From Chitinophaga sp. MM2321 (lineage in GTDB: Bacteria > Bacteroidota > Bacteroidia > Chitinophagales > Chitinophagaceae), in NCBI RefSeq assembly GCF_964033635.1, contig NZ_OZ035533.1, positions 4,650,001 to 4,714,000 on the forward strand: a stretch of 64,000 nucleotides of DNA, in the 5' to 3' direction. The position numbers were made by a program, and so were the translations under genes. The notes beneath the pieces are model-generated. The model made no database searches and was not told the DNA's origin. It saw only the letters and a list, made by a program, of their open reading frames with translations. Within the stretch, counting starts at the first letter, position 1, and each line of letters opens with the position of its first letter. Positions 54,071-63,550 of the stretch are shown in pieces.

Positions 54071-56926
54071 ATGAATCTTTTTGATATTCAACAAATTGAA
54101 TTCGTGCACCGTCACATAGGGCCGAATGAAGCTGAGAAAAAACAGATGCTGGAAACCATTGGAACTTCCAGTCTGGATGAGCTGATTAACAAAACTGTAC
54201 CGGGTGCCATCCGTATGCAGCAGCCGCTGGCAATTCCTGCAGCCATCAGCGAGAGTGATTATCTCCGACAGCTGAAAGCTATTTCCCTGAAAAACAAAGT
54301 ATTACGCAACTACATCGGCCAGGGGTATTTCGATACGATTACTCCCAGCGTGATCCTGCGTAACGTTTTTGAAAATCCGGGGTGGTATACGCAGTATACG
54401 CCATACCAGGCAGAGATTTCGCAAGGCCGGCTGGAAAGCCTGTTGAATTACCAGACCATGGTAAGCGATCTGACAGGTTTACCTATTGCCAACGCTTCCC
54501 TGTTGGATGAAGCTACGGCAGCAGCAGAAGCCATGACCATGTTTTTCAATGCGTTGAACAAAGATCATGATCATGTAAGCAGGGCTAAATTCTTTGTAGA
54601 TAATAACGTATATCCGCAAACGTTAGATGTTATTTATACCCGTGCTACACCGCTTCACATTGAAGTAGTAGTAGGCGATTACAAAACAGCTCAATTTGAT
54701 ACCAGCTACTTTGGTGCGCTGATCCAGTATCCCAACAATATAGGCGCCGTAGAAGATTACCAGGCATTCATTGGCCAGGTACATGCAGCAGGTGCTTACG
54801 TTGGTATCGCCACCGATCTGCTGGCGCTGACACTGCTGACAACGCCCGGTGAACTGGGCGCTGACGCCGCATTTGGTTCCGCACAACGTTTCGGTGTACC
54901 ATTGGGTTATGGCGGTCCGCACGCAGCCTTCTTTGCAGTGAAAGACGATTTCAAACGCGCTATACCCGGCCGTATCATTGGCGTAAGCATCGACGCCCAG
55001 GGCGGACGTGCACTACGTATGGCGCTGCAAACACGTGAGCAACATATCAAACGTGAAAAAGCTACTTCCAACATCTGTACTGCACAGGCATTGCTGGCTA
55101 ACATGGCCGCTATGTATGCCGTGTACCACGGACCGGAAGGACTGAAAAATATTGCGACCCGTGTTTCCCTGCTGACGAAAGCACTGGCAGAAAAACTGCT
55201 GGCGAAAGGATTAAAATTATCTGCTGGCAACTTCTTTGACACCATCGTCATAGAAAATGCAGGCGACATAAAAGCTACCGCAGAAGCGGCCGGCATCAAC
55301 TTCCGCTATTTTGCAAATGGTCAGGTAGGTATATCTCTTGACGAAACCGCTACTATCGGTGACGTGAACGACATCCTCCGGATCTTTGATGCGGGTAAAA
55401 CAGATGCAGCCGGTATTACCAAGGGCACCACCGGTATTCCTGCAACACTGCAACGTTCCTCCCCATACCTGCTGCACCCGGTGTTTAACACCCACCACAG
55501 TGAGTCGCTGATGATGCGTTACCTGAAATCGCTGGAAAATAAAGATCTTTCCCTCAATACTTCCATGATCTCTCTCGGTTCCTGCACCATGAAACTGAAT
55601 GCAGCTACTGAAATGATTCCTTTAAGCTGGGCACACTGGAGCAAGATGCATCCTTTTGCCCCAAAAAACCAGGTTGGCGGCTATTTACAGATTGCTCAGG
55701 AACTGGGTGAATATCTCAGCACGATCACCGGTTTTGATGCCTGCAGTCTGCAACCCAACAGTGGCGCCCAGGGCGAATATGCCGGCCTGCTGGTGATCCG
55801 CAAGTTCCATGAAAGCCGCGGAGAAGGACACCGCAACATCATGCTGATCCCTATCAGTGCACACGGCACCAACCCAGCATCCGCCATCATGGCCGGTTGT
55901 AAGGTAGTAGTAGTGAAAGCACTGGAAAACGGCTACATAGATGTAGCGGACCTGAAAGCCAAAGCAGCCGCACATGCGGAAAATCTCGCCGGTATCATGA
56001 TCACTTATCCATCTACCTATGGTGTATATGAAGAAAGTGTGAAAGAGATCTGTGAAACGATCCACGAACATGGCGGACAGGTATACATGGATGGCGCCAA
56101 TATGAATGCACAGGTAGGCTTAACAGCGCCCGGTCTTATCGGCGCAGATGTATGTCACCTGAACCTGCACAAGACTTTCGCTATTCCGCATGGTGGTGGC
56201 GGTCCAGGTGTAGGTCCTATCTGCGTAGCCAAACACCTCGCACCATTCCTTCCCGGTCATGTGGAACTGAATGACGGTAAGCCATCAAACGCCGTATCTG
56301 CAGCGCCATTCGGTTCTGCCAGCATCCTGCTGATTTCTTACGCATACATCCGCATGCTTGGTTTCAAAGGCGTAAAACAAGCCTCCGAATTTGCGATCCT
56401 CAATGCCAACTACATGAAGGCAAGACTGGAAAAATCGTACGACATTCTTTACAGCGGTGTAAATGGCACCTGTGCGCATGAATTCATTGTGGATCTGCGT
56501 CCATTCAAAGCCAGTGCCGGTGTGGAAGCGGAAGATGTAGCCAAACGCCTGATGGACTATGGTTTCCACGCTCCTACAATGAGCTTCCCGGTACCAGGTA
56601 CCATCATGATTGAACCTACAGAAAGTGAAGATAAAGGTGAGCTGGATCGTTTCTGCGATGCATTGCTCGCTATCCGTGAAGAGATCCGTGCCGCTGAAGA
56701 AGGTCGTGTTGACAAACAAAACAACGTACTGAAAAATGCACCACATACCCAATCCGTGATCACTGCTGATGAATGGAACCTTCCTTACGGTCGCCAGGAA
56801 GCAGCTTATCCGCTGGCATATGTAAAAGCAAATAAATTCTGGCCTTCTGTGAGCCGTGTGAATAACACCCACGGTGATAGAAATCTCATCTGCACCTGCG
56901 AACCGGTAAGCGCATACCAGGATTAG
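54071..56926 (+). CDS. gcvP: Glycine dehydrogenase (decarboxylating), P protein
   Basis: PLP-dependent decarboxylation of glycine in the glycine cleavage system. The 951-residue fused P protein has [17 protein letters not shown] at the start, [28 protein letters not shown], and the C-terminal active site [23 protein letters not shown] with Lys701 as the PLP lysine. Other gcv genes are not adjacent. The last codons CAG GAT TAG lie in the 50-base arm of a palindrome shared with the convergent phosphodiesterase, giving a Q-D C-terminus. Confidence 0.98.
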   Translation: MNLFDIQQIEFVHRHIGPNEAEKKQMLETIGTSSLDELINKTVPGAIRMQQPLAIPAAISESDYLRQLKAISLKNKVLRNYIGQGYFDTITPSVILRNVFENPGWYTQYTPYQAEISQGRLESLLNYQTMVSDLTGLPIANASLLDEATAAAEAMTMFFNALNKDHDHVSRAKFFVDNNVYPQTLDVIYTRATPLHIEVVVGDYKTAQFDTSYFGALIQYPNNIGAVEDYQAFIGQVHAAGAYVGIATDLLALTLLTTPGELGADAAFGSAQRFGVPLGYGGPHAAFFAVKDDFKRAIPGRIIGVSIDAQGGRALRMALQTREQHIKREKATSNICTAQALLANMAAMYAVYHGPEGLKNIATRVSLLTKALAEKLLAKGLKLSAGNFFDTIVIENAGDIKATAEAAGINFRYFANGQVGISLDETATIGDVNDILRIFDAGKTDAAGITKGTTGIPATLQRSSPYLLHPVFNTHHSESLMMRYLKSLENKDLSLNTSMISLGSCTMKLNAATEMIPLSWAHWSKMHPFAPKNQVGGYLQIAQELGEYLSTITGFDACSLQPNSGAQGEYAGLLVIRKFHESRGEGHRNIMLIPISAHGTNPASAIMAGCKVVVVKALENGYIDVADLKAKAAAHAENLAGIMITYPSTYGVYEESVKEICETIHEHGGQVYMDGANMNAQVGLTAPGLIGADVCHLNLHKTFAIPHGGGGPGVGPICVAKHLAPFLPGHVELNDGKPSNAVSAAPFGSASILLISYAYIRMLGFKGVKQASEFAILNANYMKARLEKSYDILYSGVNGTCAHEFIVDLRPFKASAGVEAEDVAKRLMDYGFHAPTMSFPVPGTIMIEPTESEDKGELDRFCDALLAIREEIRAAEEGRVDKQNNVLKNAPHTQSVITADEWNLPYGRQEAAYPLAYVKANKFWPSVSRVNNTHGDRNLICTCEPVSAYQD

Positions 56927-57071
56927 CAGGAATAAAAAAGGATTAATAGGATGGGTGTTTTGTTGTTTATCAATAACAAAACACCCATCCTATTAATCTT
57001 TTAAATCTATTTAATCCTGGTCAACAAAACACCCATCCTATTAATCCTTTTTTATTCCTGCTAATCCTGGT
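56916..57071. repeat. Palindrome with 50-base perfect arms plus an extra partial right arm
   Basis: Left arm 56916-56965 and right arm 57022-57071 are exact reverse complements over 50 bases (ACCAGGATTAGCAGG at the outer end, GGATGGGTGTTTTG inside). Between them, 56974-57021 is a second, diverged right arm that matches over its first 25 bases or so and again at its end (AATCCTGGT). The left arm contains the last codons and stop of gcvP and the right arm those of the minus-strand gene. Confidence 0.95.
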
Positions 57072-58323
57072 CATTCAGTATGGGCTCCAATACTTCCAGC
57101 TTGCCATCAATCGGTAGTGTGATATCCAGTCCCAATATTCTTGCTACTAACGGGAACACATGTACGTTTTCAAAAACGGGGATACGCATATGTTTTTTAA
57201 AATCGGGTCCCCAGGCCATGAATATAGCATTCATGTCAGTGAAGTTATTATCGTATCCATGATGTCCGGGATGCATTTTTTTGCCTGATGTACGAAAAGC
57301 ATAACCCGGTGCTGCTAAAAGGATAATATCTCCGATGCGGTTATACACATCTTCCTCTCCATAATGCCATCTTTCCGGTGTTCCTTTTTTCAGGTAAGCA
57401 GTATAGTGATTTTCGTGTTTTTTGAAGTAGTCGTAGGCTGCTTTTATGTCCGTTTCGTTGTTGCCGTAAAGCATTATTTTCTCATTGCCGGCCATTACTT
57501 TTAAAGGCTTCAGTACAGGCACATCGGGGAGTGACAGTGTTTTAACTGTGTCGGCCTGTGTCATACCATGATCCGATACTACGATGAAGTTGACGGGCAG
57601 GTTCAGTTTATTAACGGCTTCCGTCATGCTGCCGATAGCGGCATCTACAAACTGTACGGCGTTACGTACGCTATCGGAATCAGGGCCGTATCTGTGTCCC
57701 ATATGATCCACTTCCGGGAAGTAGAAGGTAATCAGGTGGGGGCGTTGATCTTCCGGCATGCTGAGCCAGTTCACTACCTGTTGTATGCGTTGATCGATCG
57801 CAGTTTTCTCGTGGTATTTAAAATAATAAGAGGGTCGGATATTTTGAATGGCGCTTTCAGAGCCTACCCAGAAGTAGCTGGCGCTGAGCATCTGTTGTTT
57901 CTCTGCCAGCACCCATAGCGGCATGCCGGTGTACCAGGTACCATCTTCCACTGCATTCCGGTCGCCTACTTTATATACTGCCTTCCGTTGGCGGTCATAA
58001 AAAAGATTATCTACCAGGCCATGATGAGCAGGGTACATGCCGGTAACCATGGAGTAGTGATTTGGAAAAGTAAGCGTAGGAAAGGAAGGTTGCATAGCTG
58101 CAGCACGTACGCCTTCGTCCGATAGTTTCAACAGGTTTTCCGCCTGGTATTTTTCCGCGTAGTCATACCTGAATCCATCTATAGAAATCATGATCACATA
58201 AGGCTTGGATTGTTGTGTGGCACTGTTTTTCCGTCCTTCTACCACCAGTTGTGCCGTATCCTGTGCATAGTTTGCTGTGCTTGTCAGTAACAGCACTGCA
58301 ACAAATAAAAAAATCCGTTTCAA
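57061..58323 (-). CDS. NPP-type ectonucleotide pyrophosphatase/phosphodiesterase
   Basis: A 420-residue alkaline-phosphatase-superfamily enzyme. The start is placed at TTG 58323 because it opens a standard signal peptide (L/M-KRIFLFVAVLLLTSTANYAQ); an upstream TTG would add 23 residues. Metal and nucleophile region: MISIDGFRYDYAEKY, then PTLTFPNHYSMVTGMYPAHHG with the threonine nucleophile; further ligands are FPEVDHMGHRYGPDSDS, VVSDHGMT and HPGHHGYDN. It hydrolyses nucleotide or lipid phosphodiesters in the periplasm. The C-terminus LNDQD-stop is encoded in a palindrome arm. Confidence 0.9.
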   Translation of the reverse strand: MKRIFLFVAVLLLTSTANYAQDTAQLVVEGRKNSATQQSKPYVIMISIDGFRYDYAEKYQAENLLKLSDEGVRAAAMQPSFPTLTFPNHYSMVTGMYPAHHGLVDNLFYDRQRKAVYKVGDRNAVEDGTWYTGMPLWVLAEKQQMLSASYFWVGSESAIQNIRPSYYFKYHEKTAIDQRIQQVVNWLSMPEDQRPHLITFYFPEVDHMGHRYGPDSDSVRNAVQFVDAAIGSMTEAVNKLNLPVNFIVVSDHGMTQADTVKTLSLPDVPVLKPLKVMAGNEKIMLYGNNETDIKAAYDYFKKHENHYTAYLKKGTPERWHYGEEDVYNRIGDIILLAAPGYAFRTSGKKMHPGHHGYDNNFTDMNAIFMAWGPDFKKHMRIPVFENVHVFPLVARILGLDITLPIDGKLEVLEPILNDQD

Positions 58324-58489
58324 TATTGTCGTTTTATAATTACAGATGAATGACGGGGATATAACAGCAGGATGGGTTACAATGGACTGCAAATTAGAAA
58401 ACTATTTTCATTTGTAAGGACTTGCGATAATTATATCTTCATTAAATCTATCGATAATATTTTATCATATATTTTTATTTTATCTCCCA

Positions 58490-58554
58490 AAACAATCAAA
58501 ATAACATTTATCAATTAAATTTTTATATATATAATTTTAATTAATTGATTGTTT
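58490..58554. repeat. AT-rich inverted repeat in a divergent promoter gap
   Basis: AAACAATCAA (58490-58499) pairs perfectly with TTGATTGTTT (58545-58554), with further partial pairing inside (AATTAAA / TTTTAATT). The whole gap 58324-58590 is very AT-rich and separates divergent genes, so it may hold regulator sites or just low-complexity promoter DNA. No gene is seen. Confidence 0.45.
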
Positions 58555-58590
58555 GTCTTTATATTAGCTTATTGAAAAACCTACTGAACT

Positions 58591-59103
58591 ATGTCCGAAT
58601 ACACCTTTATCACAACTGAGGAGAATTTCCTATTACAGCAAGCGTTAAAAAAGAACAAACAACAATTAACCAAGTTTGTACTGATAGGCTTTGGGTTGTT
58701 ATTAATTGCTGCCGTGGTCCCACAACTGTATCTATACACACACAACAACCTGGGAGATGCAGACGGGTCCCTGTTTTCCTACCGGAATATCTGGTTCTGG
58801 ATCTGGCTTATCTGCTTTGTGATTGCACTGATCTTTGCATTGATCAAGGTAACGGATATCCGTTACTGGGCATTGAAAAAAGATCTCGTAAAGTTGCAGA
58901 AAGGCATCATACAAGCGCCTATGGAGGCTGTATACCTGGAAAATAACGATACGCAAACCAATATTATGATCCGGGGAGAGCATAAAAGGAAGCGCCTCTT
59001 TTACTGGATGAACGGTGTACTGGAAGGATACCGTGCAGGCCAGGAAGTAGAGATTACCTATGCCCGTTATTCCCGCGTAATTATTTCGATCAATAAAAAA
59101 TAA
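58591..59103 (+). CDS. Membrane protein of unknown function
   Basis: A 170-residue protein with two hydrophobic helices, about residues 28-50 (FVLIGFGLLLIAAVVPQLYL) and 68-86 (IWFWIWLICFVIALIFALI), an N-terminal cytoplasmic tail and a C-terminal domain of about 75 residues with beta character (EAVYLENNDTQTNIMIRGE ... EVEITYARYSRVIISINKK). Layout resembles NfeD/OB-like small membrane proteins but I cannot assign a family. It stands alone. Confidence 0.75.
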   Translation: MSEYTFITTEENFLLQQALKKNKQQLTKFVLIGFGLLLIAAVVPQLYLYTHNNLGDADGSLFSYRNIWFWIWLICFVIALIFALIKVTDIRYWALKKDLVKLQKGIIQAPMEAVYLENNDTQTNIMIRGEHKRKRLFYWMNGVLEGYRAGQEVEITYARYSRVIISINKK

Positions 59104-59136
59104 GCTTTCCCTTTTTTTATCTATAAACAAAAAAAT

Positions 59137-59164
59137 CCTGTACGTTGGCTTGCTAACGTACAGG
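59137..59164. terminator. Hairpin after the small membrane protein gene
   Basis: A perfect 10-base stem (CCTGTACGTT / AACGTACAGG, loop of eight). The T-rich run lies on its left side, which would suit a minus-strand transcript, yet the nearest gene is on the plus strand. A second GC-rich dyad CCGGCC...GGCCGG (59194-59224) follows with TGTTTTTA after it, better suited to end the plus-strand transcript. Confidence 0.6.
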
Positions 59165-59250
59165 TATATACGACGAATCAATTATCCACATAGCCGGCCA
59201 CCAGCAGTAAATGCTTGCGGCCGGTGTTTTTATATCATCCTGTCAATTCT

Positions 59251-59258
59251 TATATTTG
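59251..59258 (+). promoter_or_regulatory. -7 box of the MmcQ/YjbR gene
   Basis: TATATTTG fits TAnnTTTG, 19 bases before the ATG at 59278; no clear -33 TTG. Confidence 0.5.
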
Positions 59259-59277
59259 TTATCTAACAAGATGGCTC

Positions 59278-59628
59278 ATGAACATAGAACAATTCCGGGA
59301 ATATTGTCTTTCCCTCCGCGGTGTTACGGAAGAATTTCCTTTTGGAGAAGAAACCCTTGTATATAAAGTATCCGGAAAGATGTTTGCCCTGAGCGGTCTT
59401 GAAACATTTGAAACCATTAACCTGAAATGTGATCCGGAAGAAGCCGTTGAATTACGGGAACGTTATGAAGGCGTAACACCGGGCTATCACATGAACAAAA
59501 AACACTGGAACACCGTAGACGTGCATTCCAACATCCCCAACAAGCTGCTGCTTGAGTGGATTAAAAACTCCTATGACCTGGTGGTAGCCAGTTTACCTAA
59601 AAAAGAAAGGGAGAAATTAGCGCCCTAA
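59278..59628 (+). CDS. MmcQ/YjbR-family protein
   Basis: A 116-residue protein from ATG 59278; the longer frame starts inside a hairpin and is rejected. The family fold is seen in NIEQFREYCLSLRGVTEEFPFGEETLVYKVSGKMFAL, NLKCDPEEAVELRERYEGVTPGYHMNKKHW and the C-terminal SYDLVVASLPKKER, in segments. Members have a CyaY-like alpha/beta fold proposed to bind DNA; the cellular role is not established. Confidence 0.9.
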   Translation: MNIEQFREYCLSLRGVTEEFPFGEETLVYKVSGKMFALSGLETFETINLKCDPEEAVELRERYEGVTPGYHMNKKHWNTVDVHSNIPNKLLLEWIKNSYDLVVASLPKKEREKLAP

Positions 59629-59701
59629 CCACTCGCCCAATTCCCCTGCCCCATTCCCCGTTTTTTCACTACTTTAGTTCCAATCTAACTAAATCGTTTT
59701 T

Positions 59702-61591
59702 ATGAGAAAATGGCTGCTGCTGGCCTGCGCCGCGCTGTTTATATTCCCGGTTATTACCAAAGCGGTAAACCAGGATTCCCTGTGGATGTATGAACACTAC
59801 ACAAAAAAAGAAGTGTATATCCCTATGCGGGATGGTGTAAAATTGTTCACCTCGGTATATCTGCCTAAAGATCAGTCGGAGAAGCATCCTATACTGATGA
59901 CGCGCACACCTTACTCCTGCTCACCTTATGGTGAAAACAATTTCCGGCCGCTATACCGCAACCACTACAACCAATACCTGCACGAAGGCTATATCATGGT
60001 GATCCAGGATGTGAGAGGTACCTGGATGAGTGAAGGCAAATTTGTAAATGTGCGGCCTTTTAATCCCAATAAAAAAGGTAAAAAAGATATTGACGAAGCA
60101 AGCGACACTTATGATACTATCGACTGGCTGGTGAAAAACCTGGCGGGCAACAACGGCCATGTAGGCATATTCGGCATCTCATATCCCGGCTTTTACTCTA
60201 CCATGGGCGCTTTGAGCGGACATCCGGCGTTGAAGGCGGTAAGTCCGCAGGCACCGGTGACGGATTGGTTTATGGGAGATGATTTCCACCACAACGGTGC
60301 GTTCTTTATTGCGGATGCCTTCTCTTTCTATACCGTCTTTGATCATCCGCATCCAAAACCTACCATGGAAGGCCCTAAAGGATACGATTATTATACCCAC
60401 GATAACTACAAGTTTTACCTGGAAACAGGTGCGCTGCCAAACTTTTCAAAGATCATTGGCGACAGCGTTGCCTTCTGGCAGGAAATGTATGACCACCCTA
60501 ATTATGACAGCTATTGGAAAGCGCGTAATGTGCGTAACTTCCTGTATAATGTAAAACCGGCTATGCTGGAAGTAGGGGGTGTATTTGATGCAGAAGACTG
60601 CTTCGGCGCCTGGAATACCTACAAAGCAATTGAAACACAGAATCCCAAAGCCAACAACCGCATTGTAATGGGTCCCTGGTACCACGGACAGTGGGCTTCC
60701 AACGATGGCACCAGCCTGGGCAATGTGCGCTTTGACAGCAACACATCTACTTATTACGCCAATAATATCGAAATTCCTTTCTTTAACTATTACCTGAAAG
60801 GTAAAGGTCAGGCGCCGGATATCGAAGCCACCATCTTCTTCACCGGTGAAAACAAGTGGAAGCAATTCCCTAAATGGCCACCGGCTGCGATGCAGGAACA
60901 AGCTGCCTACCTGCAACCAGATGGTAAATTGTCTTTCTCCAAACCATCTGCCAGTAATAGTTTCAGCGAATATGTCAGCGATCCTTCCAAACCGGTTCCT
61001 TATACAGAAGATGTTCACTTCAACCGGACCATCAGTTATATGACAGATGACCAGCGGTTTGCTTCCCGCAGACCCGATGTGGTGGTATTTGAATCGGCCG
61101 TACTGGACAATAACATTACCCTTGCAGGTCCGCTGGTGGCCAACATCATCGCCAGTACAACCGGCACTGATGCAGACTTCATCGTAAAACTGATAGATGT
61201 TTTCCCGGATGATTTTAAATATGAAGAAGATGAACCGACCGAACATCGCCGGCTGCCTTCTTCTACCTACCCGATGGGTGGCTACCAGATGCTGGTACGT
61301 GGAGAAATCATGCGCGGCAAGTTCCGTAACAGCTTTGAAAAACCGGAAGCCTTTGTTCCCGGTGAGCCCACTCCCGTAAAATTCACCATGCCGGATGTAG
61401 CGCATACCTTTCAGAAAGGCCACCGCATTATGATCCAGGTACAGAGCAGCTGGTTTCCGCTGACAGACCGCAATCCGCAGCAATTCATGGATATCTATAA
61501 AGCAACTGATAAAGACTTTAAGAAAGCAACGATCCGTATCTATCATGATGCAGCGCATCCGTCAAATGTGCAGCTACCAATTATGAAATAG
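59702..61591 (+). CDS. Exported CocE/NonD-family hydrolase (X-Pro dipeptidyl-peptidase S15 type)
   Basis: A 629-residue alpha/beta-hydrolase with a signal peptide (MRKWLLLACAALFIFPVITKA). The S15 domain shows VYIPMRDGVKLFTSVYLPKD, MTRTPYSCSPYG, the oxyanion region IQDVRGTWMSEGKF and the nucleophile in GIFGISYPGFYSTMGAL. The acid is in GGVFDAEDCFGAWNTY and the histidine in GPWYHGQW. The C-terminal jelly-roll domain (about 400-620) is typical. Such enzymes include glutaryl-7-ACA acylases, alpha-amino-acid ester hydrolases and dipeptidases; the substrate is unknown. Confidence 0.92.
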   Translation: MRKWLLLACAALFIFPVITKAVNQDSLWMYEHYTKKEVYIPMRDGVKLFTSVYLPKDQSEKHPILMTRTPYSCSPYGENNFRPLYRNHYNQYLHEGYIMVIQDVRGTWMSEGKFVNVRPFNPNKKGKKDIDEASDTYDTIDWLVKNLAGNNGHVGIFGISYPGFYSTMGALSGHPALKAVSPQAPVTDWFMGDDFHHNGAFFIADAFSFYTVFDHPHPKPTMEGPKGYDYYTHDNYKFYLETGALPNFSKIIGDSVAFWQEMYDHPNYDSYWKARNVRNFLYNVKPAMLEVGGVFDAEDCFGAWNTYKAIETQNPKANNRIVMGPWYHGQWASNDGTSLGNVRFDSNTSTYYANNIEIPFFNYYLKGKGQAPDIEATIFFTGENKWKQFPKWPPAAMQEQAAYLQPDGKLSFSKPSASNSFSEYVSDPSKPVPYTEDVHFNRTISYMTDDQRFASRRPDVVVFESAVLDNNITLAGPLVANIIASTTGTDADFIVKLIDVFPDDFKYEEDEPTEHRRLPSSTYPMGGYQMLVRGEIMRGKFRNSFEKPEAFVPGEPTPVKFTMPDVAHTFQKGHRIMIQVQSSWFPLTDRNPQQFMDIYKATDKDFKKATIRIYHDAAHPSNVQLPIMK

Positions 61592-61658
61592 TTAATTCAT
61601 TAACTTGCAGGAATAACGCTATCTTATCCGACTCAATTATTGACAATCACACACATCT

Positions 61659-62387
61659 ATGTACAAGAAGTTCTTATTTTCAGGTGTACTCGGACTACTG
61701 GCCTTACCCGGCTTTAGTCAGAATAAACCTGCTCCCAAACCTAAACCTAAAGCCCCCGCTGTAAAAACAGCAGTAAAGGCACATCCACTCAAAACACGTC
61801 TTGATTCCGTGAGTTATGGCATTGGCGTCAATATAGCCGACAATCTCAAAGCACAGGGATTCGATAACGTGAATACAACGCTACTGGCTAAAGGTATCCA
61901 GGATGCGTTGGCCAATAAAACATTAACGCTTTCTAAAGAACAATGTGATATGAGTATAAGTAATTTTCTGCAACAGTTAAAAGGTGAGAAATTCGCCAAG
62001 AACCGCGAAGCAGGTGAGAAATTCCTGGCTGAAAACAAATCAAAGCCAAGTGTGGTAACACTTCCCAGCGGACTGCAATACCAGATCCTGAAAGAAGGTG
62101 ATGGCCCCAAACCGACTATCAATGATAAAGTAAAAACACATTATCATGGTACTTTAATAGATGGTACTGTGTTCGATAGCTCGGTTGACAGAGGCGAGCC
62201 TATCTCTTTTCCGGTAAGTGGTGTGATCAAAGGCTGGACAGAAGCCTTGCAGTTAATGCCTGTAGGTTCCAAATGGCGCCTGTATGTTCCTGCTGATCTT
62301 GCGTATGGTGATCGCCAGGCAGGTCCGAAAATCGGCCCCGGAAGCACATTGATATTTGATGTGGAGTTACTCGAGATCGTTAAATAA
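61659..62387 (+). CDS. FKBP-type peptidyl-prolyl cis-trans isomerase (FkpA/Mip-like)
   Basis: A 242-residue exported foldase. Signal peptide MYKKFLFSGVLGLLALPGFS is followed by a Pro/Lys/Ala-rich linker (about 22-45), an N-terminal helical dimerisation domain (about 48-125, with LDSVSYGIGVNIADNL) and a C-terminal FKBP domain (about 145-242) with NDKVKTHYHGTLIDGTVFDSS, GVIKGWTEALQLMPVGSKW, PADLAYG and LIFDVELLEI. It assists periplasmic protein folding. Its stop is directly followed by a palindrome arm. Confidence 0.95.
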   Translation: MYKKFLFSGVLGLLALPGFSQNKPAPKPKPKAPAVKTAVKAHPLKTRLDSVSYGIGVNIADNLKAQGFDNVNTTLLAKGIQDALANKTLTLSKEQCDMSISNFLQQLKGEKFAKNREAGEKFLAENKSKPSVVTLPSGLQYQILKEGDGPKPTINDKVKTHYHGTLIDGTVFDSSVDRGEPISFPVSGVIKGWTEALQLMPVGSKWRLYVPADLAYGDRQAGPKIGPGSTLIFDVELLEIVK

Positions 62388-62489
62388 AATTTGGGGATTT
62401 ATTTATTTTCTTATTTAGATATTTTGTTTCAAAGCAGATATACCGCTGAACAAAATATCTAAATAAGAAAATAAATAAATCCCCAAATT
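62388..62489. repeat. Perfect 41-base inverted repeat, second core type
   Basis: Arms 62388-62428 and 62449-62489 are exact reverse complements, loop 20 bases. The left arm starts at the base after the FKBP stop; the right arm ends eight bases before the aroC stop triplet. The inner arm TTAGATATTTTGTTTCA is close to that of the element at 38788. Confidence 0.95.
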
Positions 62490-62497
62490 CAAAACAG

Positions 62498-63493
62498 CTA
62501 TTTCCAGATCCTCGGTCTTATTTGTTCCAGTAGCATGAAATCCGCCAGTACCATGGCTGTTACAGCTTCCAGTACTACAGGTACGCGCAGTGCTATGCAC
62601 AGGTCATGACGACCTTTTACACTAAACGTTTCTACCTCACCACTTGTGATATTGAGTGTATGTTGCTCCTTTGGTGTGCTGGAGGTAGGCTTTACCGCAA
62701 TACGGAAAACCAGCGGGTTACCGTTGGTAATGCCGCCTACTATACCACCGGCATGGTTGGTGGCTGTTTTACCGGTTTGGTCTATAATGGGATCATTATG
62801 TTCCAGTCCTTTCATTTTGGCAGCGGCAAAGCCGGCGCCGAATTCAACGCCTTTAACGGCAGGAATAGCAAATACGGCATGTGCCAGTGCTGATTCCAGG
62901 GAATCAAAGAAAGGCTCTCCCAAACCGATGGGGAGGCCATCTACCACACATTCCACGATACCACCTACAGAGTCTTTGGCAGCAATAGCTGCTTCCAGTC
63001 CTTCTTCTGCATTTGCATAACCGCCCACTTCTGTTATAGTAGCCTGTACTTTTACGCTATCACCCAGGATCTTTTTTGCGATTACACCGGCAGCCACCAG
63101 GTTTAGGGTAAGCCTGCCGCTGAAATGCCCGCCGCCACGATAGTCTTCAAAGCCGCCGAATTTTTCAGTGGCAACAAAGTCGGCATGGCCGGGGCGTGGA
63201 AATTCGCGCAGCTTTTCATAATCTGCGCTGCGGGTATTATTATTTTCGAAAAGAATGGTCAAAGGTGCGCCGGTAGTGCGGTCGTTGAATACACCTGATT
63301 TGATAAAAGGCAGGTCTTCTTCCTTACGGGGCGTAGTACCTCTTGAACCACCTTTGCGGCGTTCCAGGTCGGATAAAAAATCTTCCTGTTTTAAGGGAAT
63401 ACCTGCGGGGATGCCATCTATATTAACGCCCACGCTGGCGCCATGTGATTCCCCAAAAACATTTACCCTGAATATTCTGCCAAAACTGTTCAC
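62498..63493 (-). CDS. aroC: Chorismate synthase
   Basis: Last step of the shikimate pathway, anti-1,4-elimination of phosphate from EPSP with reduced FMN. The 331-residue protein has GRIFRVNVFGESHGASVG at residues 5-22, RRKGGSRGTTPRKEED, RPGHADFVATEKFGGFEDYRGGGHFSGR in segments, GVEFGAGFAAAKMKGLEHND and NHAGGIVGGITNGNPLVFR. It is somewhat shorter than many relatives but ends normally. It is preceded on the same strand by aroA, 57 bases away. Confidence 0.97.
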   Translation of the reverse strand: MNSFGRIFRVNVFGESHGASVGVNIDGIPAGIPLKQEDFLSDLERRKGGSRGTTPRKEEDLPFIKSGVFNDRTTGAPLTILFENNNTRSADYEKLREFPRPGHADFVATEKFGGFEDYRGGGHFSGRLTLNLVAAGVIAKKILGDSVKVQATITEVGGYANAEEGLEAAIAAKDSVGGIVECVVDGLPIGLGEPFFDSLESALAHAVFAIPAVKGVEFGAGFAAAKMKGLEHNDPIIDQTGKTATNHAGGIVGGITNGNPLVFRIAVKPTSSTPKEQHTLNITSGEVETFSVKGRHDLCIALRVPVVLEAVTAMVLADFMLLEQIRPRIWK

Positions 63494-63550
63494 ACGCTGA
63501 TGATTTAAAATGAAAAAAAGAATCGCTGGCTACCGGCATAGCGCCGGGAG

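Noticed and set aside
60446..61558. 370-codon open frame on the minus strand
   Set aside because: It is the antisense shadow of the CocE/NonD hydrolase; the plus frame has a signal peptide and full catalytic motifs, while this one has no recognisable pattern.
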